Part shown: positions 6,121 to 10,509 of the stretch, piece after piece | Layout of the letters: each line of letters opens with the position of its first letter | Position numbering within the stretch: the first letter of the stretch is position 1 | Source of the DNA: Solirubrobacteraceae bacterium | GTDB lineage: Bacteria; Actinomycetota; Thermoleophilia; Solirubrobacterales; Solirubrobacteraceae | Direction: 5' to 3' | Assembly: GCA_016462245.1 (NCBI GenBank) | Contig: JAEMTR010000037.1 | Span: 1 to 10,509, forward strand | Length of the DNA stretch: 10,509 bases | The notes under the pieces: generated by a model | The model's input: the letters and a program-made list of their open reading frames with translations, nothing else | Databases searched by the model: none | What the model was told of the DNA's origin: nothing | Translations under genes and position numbers: made by a program

Positions 6121-6957
6121 CTACAGGCCAAGCGCCGGAGTCGTCTCCATCTCACGGTTCTGGCGCCGCGCCGAGCGGCGCTGGAAGCCAAGATTGACAA
6201 ACATCAGCAGCACGACGAAGAGCAACATTGCGGTCGCCAAGACGTTGACCTGGGGTGGAACGCCCTGCCGCGCTGCGCCGTAAACGAAAAGCGGGAAGGT
6301 GACCGTCTGACCAGCGTTGAAGTTACTGACGACGAAATCATCGATTGAAATCGCGAAACAGAGCAGCGAAGCTGCAGCAATACCGGGGGCAAGTAGCGGC
6401 AGCGTGATCTTGCGCAGCGTCGTCCACTGATTGGCCCCAAGATCCATCGCCGCCTCTTCGATGTGGACGTCCATTCCTTCTAGGCGGGCGCGAATCGTGA
6501 TCACGACGTAACCGAGTGTGAACATCACATGCGCAATCACCAGCGTCACGAAACCGCGGATCAGGCCGAGTGTGAGGAACCAGCCCAGCAGCGCCGCGCC
6601 GAGGACAACCTCAGGCGTTGCCAGCGGCAGAAAGACGAGCCCTCCGGTGGCGCCGCGACCGCGCCACTTGTGCCGTACAAGCGCCAGCGCTACGCAGACG
6701 CCCAGGATCACGGCGATGATTGTTGTGAGCGCAGCGAGTCCGAGCGAAGTGACGAAAGCCTGCTGGAGCCCCTCGACGCCGAACGGGTCGGCCCAGTGGC
6801 GCAACGTGAAGCCCTGCCAAGTGAAGTTAAACCGGCCCTGATTATCGTTGAACGAGAACAGCACGATCACGAAGATCGGCACGAACAGGAAAACGACGGC
6901 GCCCAGCGACCACACGCCGAGCAGCCCGTCGCGTAGGCGGTCGAAAGGAGTCCTCAC
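6121..6957 (-). CDS. potC: polyamine-type ABC transporter permease, PotC-like
   Basis: One of two inner-membrane subunits of a spermidine/putrescine-family importer. The 278 residues show about six hydrophobic segments, near 14-35, 67-94, 105-130, 134-155, 190-210 and 236-257. The cytoplasmic EAA loop that docks on the ATPase is clear at 168-188 (EAAMDLGANQWTTLRKITLP), followed by SIDDFVVSNF, typical of PotC. The start is GTG at 6957, overlapping the potB stop as GTGA, with no clear ribosome binding site, so coupling is likely. It is the last gene of the pot block; the leu leader ORF begins 49 bases later. Substrate cannot be read from the permease alone. Confidence 0.92.
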   Translation of the reverse strand: MRTPFDRLRDGLLGVWSLGAVVFLFVPIFVIVLFSFNDNQGRFNFTWQGFTLRHWADPFGVEGLQQAFVTSLGLAALTTIIAVILGVCVALALVRHKWRGRGATGGLVFLPLATPEVVLGAALLGWFLTLGLIRGFVTLVIAHVMFTLGYVVITIRARLEGMDVHIEEAAMDLGANQWTTLRKITLPLLAPGIAAASLLCFAISIDDFVVSNFNAGQTVTFPLFVYGAARQGVPPQVNVLATAMLLFVVLLMFVNLGFQRRSARRQNREMETTPALGL

Positions 6958-7865
6958 GCGACAGCCGCTTCAGAGAGCTTTTTTGTGCCTATCAGGCGCG
7001 CAGCGGCGGCGATGATGATCAGAACGACGACCATCATGATGAACGAAAGCGCCGCCGCAGTCGGATATTCGCGGACGACGAGATACTGCGACTGAATCAC
7101 GTTGCCGATCATGTATTGCTGCGACGTACCGAGCAGCTGAGCGTTGATGTAATCACCGATCGCGGGAATGAACGTTAGAAGTACACCCGCGAAGATTCCA
7201 GGGCCGGCGAGCGGCAGTGTGATCTTGCGAAAGGCGGTCCAACGGCTGGCGTAAAGATCGGTGGCAGCTTCGACAAGAGTCCGATCCATCCGCTCCAGTG
7301 AGGCGTAGAGCGGGAGCACCATGAAGGGCAGGAAGTTGTAGGTGATGCCAGCGATCACGGCGAAACTGGTGGCAAGGAGCCGACCATCCTGCGGCAGCAG
7401 GCCGACCGTTTTGAGCGCGTTGGTGATCCAGCTGTCATCAGTCAGGATCGTCTGCCACGCGACCGTGCGCACGATCAGACTGGTGAAGAACGGCAGGATC
7501 ACCAGCAGCAGGAAGAGGTTGCGCCAGCGTCCAGCCTTAAACGCCATGAAATAGGCGAGTGGAAAGCCGATGATCAAACAGGCGATCGTCGCCGTGCCGG
7601 CGTATTGGAGCGAGCGCAACATCTGCTCCGAGTACTCGGAGATCGAATCGCCGTAGATAGCCCAATTCCAAGTCTGCGCGAAACCGTCATCAGGGTTTCC
7701 GGTCTGCAGCGAGATCCAAAGCTGCGAGACGATCGGAATCGCATAGAAGAGAATTAGCCAAAGCAAGCCAGGGATCACCAACGCCAGCGGCAGCAAACTC
7801 TTGCGCCGCCGCAGCGTCAGCCATCCCCCCGAGCGAGGAGCTGCCGCCTCCCCGCTCGAACTCAC
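6954..7865 (-). CDS. potB: polyamine-type ABC transporter permease, PotB-like
   Basis: Partner permease of PotC. The 303 residues begin with a basic cytoplasmic tail (RRRKS near 19-23), then a first membrane segment near 25-46. A periplasmic stretch, four or more further segments and the EAA loop at 199-219 (EAATDLYASRWTAFRKITLPL) follow, then FIPAIGDYINAQLLG, which is characteristic of PotB. Start GTG at 7865 overlaps the potD stop as GTGA. An AAGGTG upstream could serve as a weak ribosome binding site. The stop overlaps potC by 4 bases, so PotB and PotC are probably made in equal amounts, as their heterodimer needs. Confidence 0.92.
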   Translation of the reverse strand: MSSSGEAAAPRSGGWLTLRRRKSLLPLALVIPGLLWLILFYAIPIVSQLWISLQTGNPDDGFAQTWNWAIYGDSISEYSEQMLRSLQYAGTATIACLIIGFPLAYFMAFKAGRWRNLFLLLVILPFFTSLIVRTVAWQTILTDDSWITNALKTVGLLPQDGRLLATSFAVIAGITYNFLPFMVLPLYASLERMDRTLVEAATDLYASRWTAFRKITLPLAGPGIFAGVLLTFIPAIGDYINAQLLGTSQQYMIGNVIQSQYLVVREYPTAAALSFIMMVVVLIIIAAAARLIGTKKLSEAAVA

Positions 7866-9067
7866 GCCCCCGTCACCTTCTGCATCTGCGCGGTCAGCTC
7901 GCGCTCGTCGGCCGCACTGAGCGACGGATATGAATAGAGCTTGTCGAGCGTCGCCTGGTCAGGGAAGATCAGCTGGTTCTTCGCCAGCTCAGGATTCTTC
8001 TTAGCGACCAGCTCTTGCACGCCGTCGACTGGGCAGAAGTAGTTGACGTACTCAGCAATGACGCCAGCTGCAACCGGGTCGTAGACGTAGTTCATGAACG
8101 TCTCCGCTCCGTACGGCGTCTTTGCGCCCTGCGGGATCAGCATGTTGTCCGACCAGCTCATCCCGCCGTCATCGGGAACGAGAAACTCAAGGTTGGGGTT
8201 GTCGGCCTTGAGCTGAACGAGGTCGCCGGACCAAGCGACGCATGCCCAGAGGTTTCCAGCAGCCAGGTCCTTCGTGTAGTCGTTCCCAGTGAAGCGGCGG
8301 ATCTGGCCCTTCTCGTTCTCTTCGTTGATCTTTTCAATCGCCGCCGAGCACTGCGCTTTGGTTGCCTTGCTTGAGTCAACTCCTTGGCCCAGCATTACCA
8401 GCCCGGCCGAGTCGCGCCACTCGCTGAACATTGAAACCCGCCCTTTGAAGGCAGGATCGAAGAGGTCGTTGATGCTGTTCAATTTGCGTCCCGTTTTCGT
8501 AGGGTCGTAGCCGATGCCGGTGATGCCCGATTGCCAAGGCAGCGTGAAATCACGGTTCTTGTCGAACGGCGGGTTCTGCAGGCTCGGCAGCAGGTTCTTG
8601 GCGTTGGGCACATTCTTCTTGTCGATCGGGATCGCATAGCCCTGATCGATCCATCGTCCGGCCATCCAATCGGTCGGTGCAACGAGATCGCGGCCAATCC
8701 CCTGCCCTTGCTCGAGCTCTTGCCGGACCTTGGCGTAGAACTCTTCATTGTCGTTGTAATCCTCCAGATAACGCATCTTTGCGTCGTTGGCCTTCTCCCA
8801 GCCGGGGATCACTTTTTCGTCAATGTAGAGCGGCCAATTCGAGAAGACGAGCGTGCCGATCGGCGCTTTCGGGTGGTTCACATTGCTGGTGTCGACCTCT
8901 TCTTTGTTGGAGCTGCTGCCTTCGACGCCACCGCAGGCAGCAAGAAACGCGCTCGCGCTGCCGACGGCAATGCCGCTTGCGGCCATCCTGCGCAGTACTG
9001 AGCGCCTTGAGATCGGCTCACCGCTGACGAGCCGATCGAAGAAATGGTCTAGTGATTCATCCGGCAT
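7862..9067 (-). CDS. potD: polyamine-type substrate-binding lipoprotein, PotD-like
   Basis: Extracytoplasmic binding protein for the Pot importer, 401 residues from ATG at 9067. Residues 20-27 read SRRSVLRR, close to the twin-arginine export motif. They are followed by a hydrophobic stretch and a lipobox FLAAC with the lipidated cysteine at C45, then a Ser/Asn/Glu-rich linker. The mature part has FSNWPLYIDEKVIPGWEK (W78, Y81), YNDNEEFYAKV, VAPTDWMAGRW, LPWQSGITGIGYDP, CVAWSGD (W279) and MSWSDNMLIP (W305, D307). These fit the PotD/PotF binding-site pattern of aromatic residues plus an acidic residue for amines. Start choice: ATG at 9067 has GGGAGG 6 bases upstream inside potA. A longer frame to 9121 would add 18 residues with no better signal. 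Its first 11 bases overlap potA. Exact ligand (spermidine, putrescine or a related cation) is not determined. Confidence 0.9.
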   Translation of the reverse strand: MPDESLDHFFDRLVSGEPISRRSVLRRMAASGIAVGSASAFLAACGGVEGSSSNKEEVDTSNVNHPKAPIGTLVFSNWPLYIDEKVIPGWEKANDAKMRYLEDYNDNEEFYAKVRQELEQGQGIGRDLVAPTDWMAGRWIDQGYAIPIDKKNVPNAKNLLPSLQNPPFDKNRDFTLPWQSGITGIGYDPTKTGRKLNSINDLFDPAFKGRVSMFSEWRDSAGLVMLGQGVDSSKATKAQCSAAIEKINEENEKGQIRRFTGNDYTKDLAAGNLWACVAWSGDLVQLKADNPNLEFLVPDDGGMSWSDNMLIPQGAKTPYGAETFMNYVYDPVAAGVIAEYVNYFCPVDGVQELVAKKNPELAKNQLIFPDQATLDKLYSYPSLSAADERELTAQMQKVTGA

Positions 9068-10172
9068 TTGGTTCCTCCCTTTCGACAACAAAAGTATGTT
9101 CTGGATCCCAGCTGGCGACAACCCGGTCGCCCTCTTCTAAACCGCTCGTTCCGTTGGCACTGTTCTGAACAAAGACTTGAAGATCTGCTCCGCCGTCGGT
9201 GTGGACGACATATTGAGTGGCCAGGCCGATGTAGGCAGCGTCGACGATGTGGCCGAGCAATGCGTTCGAGTCGGTGGCAGCCGAGTCTCCGTTGGCTGGC
9301 GCGAGCGTCATCTTTTCGGGCCTAACGCCAATTCGAATCTGCGCCGAGCCGGCAGCGGCGACCGGCTCGGACGGCACCCGCAAGCGAGCACCGCCGTCGG
9401 CGTCGACTTCTGCGAAGGCGCCGGAGTTGGATACGACGTCGGCATCGATCAGGTTGGAATTGCCAAGGAAGTTGGCAACAAAAGCTGTCCGCGGGTGGTC
9501 GTAAAGCTCTGTTGCCGAGCCGAGCTGGTCGATCCGGCCGTCGCGCATTACCGCGATCGTATCGGCCATCGTCATCGCTTCTTCCTGATCGTGCGTGACG
9601 TGGATAAAGGTGATCCCTACGTCGCGCTGGATCTGACTGAGCTCAAGCTGCAGCTGCTTGCGCAGACGCAGATCGAGCGCGCCGAGAGGCTCGTCGAGCA
9701 GCAATGCGCGCGGCCGGTTGACGAGCGCGCGTGCCAGTGCCACGCGCTGCTGTTGACCGCCGGACATCTGCGTTGGGCGCCGCGACGCGAGCGAGCTGAG
9801 CTCAACGAGTTCAAGCGCTTCGGCGACCCGTGTCTTGCGTTCAGCTTTGTCGACTTTCTTTCGTTCCAGACCGAAGGCCACGTTCTCGGCAACAGTCATG
9901 TGCGGAAAAAGCGCGTAGCTCTGAAAGACGGTGTTGACGTCGCGCTTGTGTGGCGGCTGCTGGGTGATCTCCTTGCCGGCAAGTTCGATCGTTCCTGCCG
10001 TCGGCTCCTCGAAGCCGCCGATCATCCGTAGCGTCGTTGTCTTTCCGCAGCCCGAAGGCCCAAGCAGGGCGAAGAAGCCGCCTTGAGGAATGTCGAGGTC
10101 GAGGTTGTCAACGGCAACCATCTCGCCGAAGCGCTTCGTTAGTCCGCGCAGCGCTACGTCCGTTTCACTCAC
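9057..10172 (-). CDS. potA: polyamine-type ABC transporter ATP-binding protein, PotA-like
   Basis: ATPase that powers the importer. From GTG at 10172 it has 371 residues. Walker A is GPSGCGKT at 38-45, the Q-loop is Q84 (TVFQSYALFPHMTVAENVAFGL), the signature is MSGGQQQR at 136-143, Walker B is ALLLDEPL at 156-163, the D-loop is GALD and the switch histidine is H194. About 240-365 is the C-terminal TOBE-type regulatory domain (IRIGVRPEKMTL, YIGLATQYVVHTDGG). Start choice: GAGGGGGG lies just upstream of the GTG; the frame opens further up at TTG 10205, but those residues resemble nothing in the family. First gene of the pot block; its last 11 bases contain the start of potD. Maltose/iron-type ATPases share the core, but the neighbours point to polyamines. 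Confidence 0.93.
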   Translation of the reverse strand: MSETDVALRGLTKRFGEMVAVDNLDLDIPQGGFFALLGPSGCGKTTTLRMIGGFEEPTAGTIELAGKEITQQPPHKRDVNTVFQSYALFPHMTVAENVAFGLERKKVDKAERKTRVAEALELVELSSLASRRPTQMSGGQQQRVALARALVNRPRALLLDEPLGALDLRLRKQLQLELSQIQRDVGITFIHVTHDQEEAMTMADTIAVMRDGRIDQLGSATELYDHPRTAFVANFLGNSNLIDADVVSNSGAFAEVDADGGARLRVPSEPVAAAGSAQIRIGVRPEKMTLAPANGDSAATDSNALLGHIVDAAYIGLATQYVVHTDGGADLQVFVQNSANGTSGLEEGDRVVASWDPEHTFVVEREEPNAG

Positions 10173-10430
10173 CGCACCCCCCTCTCTTTGGCAGAAACCG
10201 AACAATAACGGCTAGCGACTACTCCGCGCGAGAATCCACTACGGCGCTTTGTCGGAATCATCTTGAGTAGGCGAAGACGAAGCGCGCGGCCAACGAAACG
10301 CGAATGCCGCAATCGGGGCGCGCGCGGTGCTGCGAGGAGATAGCCCGGCGCCGAGGCTGACTGTGAGGCGATGCGCGCAAACCGCCCCGGATTAGGTGGG
10401 GTTGCGAACCGCGTTAGCGCTGGCCCTCAG
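10173..10430 (-). other. intergenic region upstream of potA
   Basis: 258 bases with no convincing gene on either strand. It must hold any promoter for the pot genes, but I see no clear -35/-10 pair. A 30-codon ORF (10261-10169) lacks a ribosome binding site. Short GC-rich self-complementary bits, such as CCCC/GGGG around 10385-10400, are too weak to call a terminator for the upstream gene. Confidence 0.5.
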
Positions 10431-10508
10431 TCAAGACTCACGGCGCGGCCGTTAACGATGCCGGGGTGTTCTGCGACCTGTGCCACAACCTCAGGCGGGA
10501 CAGGCGTG
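10431..10508 (-). CDS. unidentified gene, C-terminal 25 codons only
   Basis: Entering from the right edge, one minus-strand frame runs for 25 codons and stops at TGA (10433-10431). It begins TPVPPEVVAQVAEHPG and ends GIVNGRAVSLD. The PPEVVAQVAEHPGIVNG pattern reads like a genuine protein tail: a helix, then a short strand. It is faintly reminiscent of some short-chain dehydrogenase C-termini. That is too little to name a function. It points the same way as the pot genes but is separated from potA by about 260 bases, so it is probably a separate transcription unit. Confidence 0.4.
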
Positions 10509-10509
10509 C

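Noticed and set aside
5698..6348. Plus-strand frame of 216 codons crossing leuA, the leader and potC
   Set aside because: It crosses two real genes on the other strand and the leader region, and is Arg/Ser-rich without motifs.
9068..9121. Upstream start for potD adding 18 residues
   Set aside because: The ATG at 9067 has a well-spaced GGGAGG. The extension lies entirely within the potA coding region and adds no recognisable signal.
9177..10031. Long plus-strand frame (284 codons) opposite potA
   Set aside because: It lies wholly antisense to a protein with every ABC ATPase motif in place, and its translation resembles no family. It is a by-product of GC-rich codon use.
10173..10205. Upstream TTG start for potA adding 11 residues
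   Set aside because: The GTG at 10172 has a GAGGGGGG site just before it and gives the normal family N-terminus. The added residues look non-coding.
10400..10410. GGTTCGCAACC-like sequence resembling a tRNA T-arm
   Set aside because: No matching acceptor, D or anticodon arms can be found around it on either strand.

Overview
The window is a compact stretch of bacterial chromosome with moderately high GC content. Every supported gene lies on the minus strand, so transcription runs from high to low coordinates. Two operon-like blocks follow one another. The proteins suggest an actinobacterium, possibly a deep-branching class such as Thermoleophilia. The hints are the style of the PotD-like lipoprotein, the short (about 518-residue) LeuA and the pairing with CimA. 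This placement is an inference from protein character only; no rRNA or other marker is present.

Upstream block (10509 to 6121): the last 25 codons of an unidentified gene enter at the right edge. After a gap of about 260 bases comes a complete polyamine-type ABC importer in the order potA (ATPase), potD (Tat-like lipoprotein binding protein), potB and potC (two permeases). The genes overlap by 11, 4 and 4 bases, so they are almost certainly co-transcribed and translationally coupled. potA, potB and potC all start with GTG.

Junction (6120 to 5943): 178 bases separate potC from leuA. They hold a previously unlisted 17-codon leader ORF at 6071-6018, MSNSLLIRRLLLPLRGE, with 6 leucines and its own GGAGG ribosome binding site. 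A perfect hairpin capped by a cUUCGg tetraloop lies inside its leucine-rich end. A second GC hairpin and a strong AAGGAGGT site precede leuA. This looks like a leucine-sensing attenuator and is the most interesting part of the window.

Downstream block (5942 to 1): leuA, leuC, leuD, leuB, ilvE and cimA (cut by the left edge) are separated by at most 22 bases. LeuA, LeuCD, LeuB and IlvE make leucine. CimA makes citramalate from pyruvate and acetyl-CoA; the same LeuCD and LeuB then convert it to 2-oxobutyrate, the precursor of isoleucine. The operon therefore groups the leucine pathway with a threonine-independent entry to isoleucine, and the leucine leader would control both. The CimA here has an odd substitution in its otherwise conserved N-terminal active-site motif.

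No tRNA, rRNA, CRISPR array, insertion sequence or prophage gene is visible.
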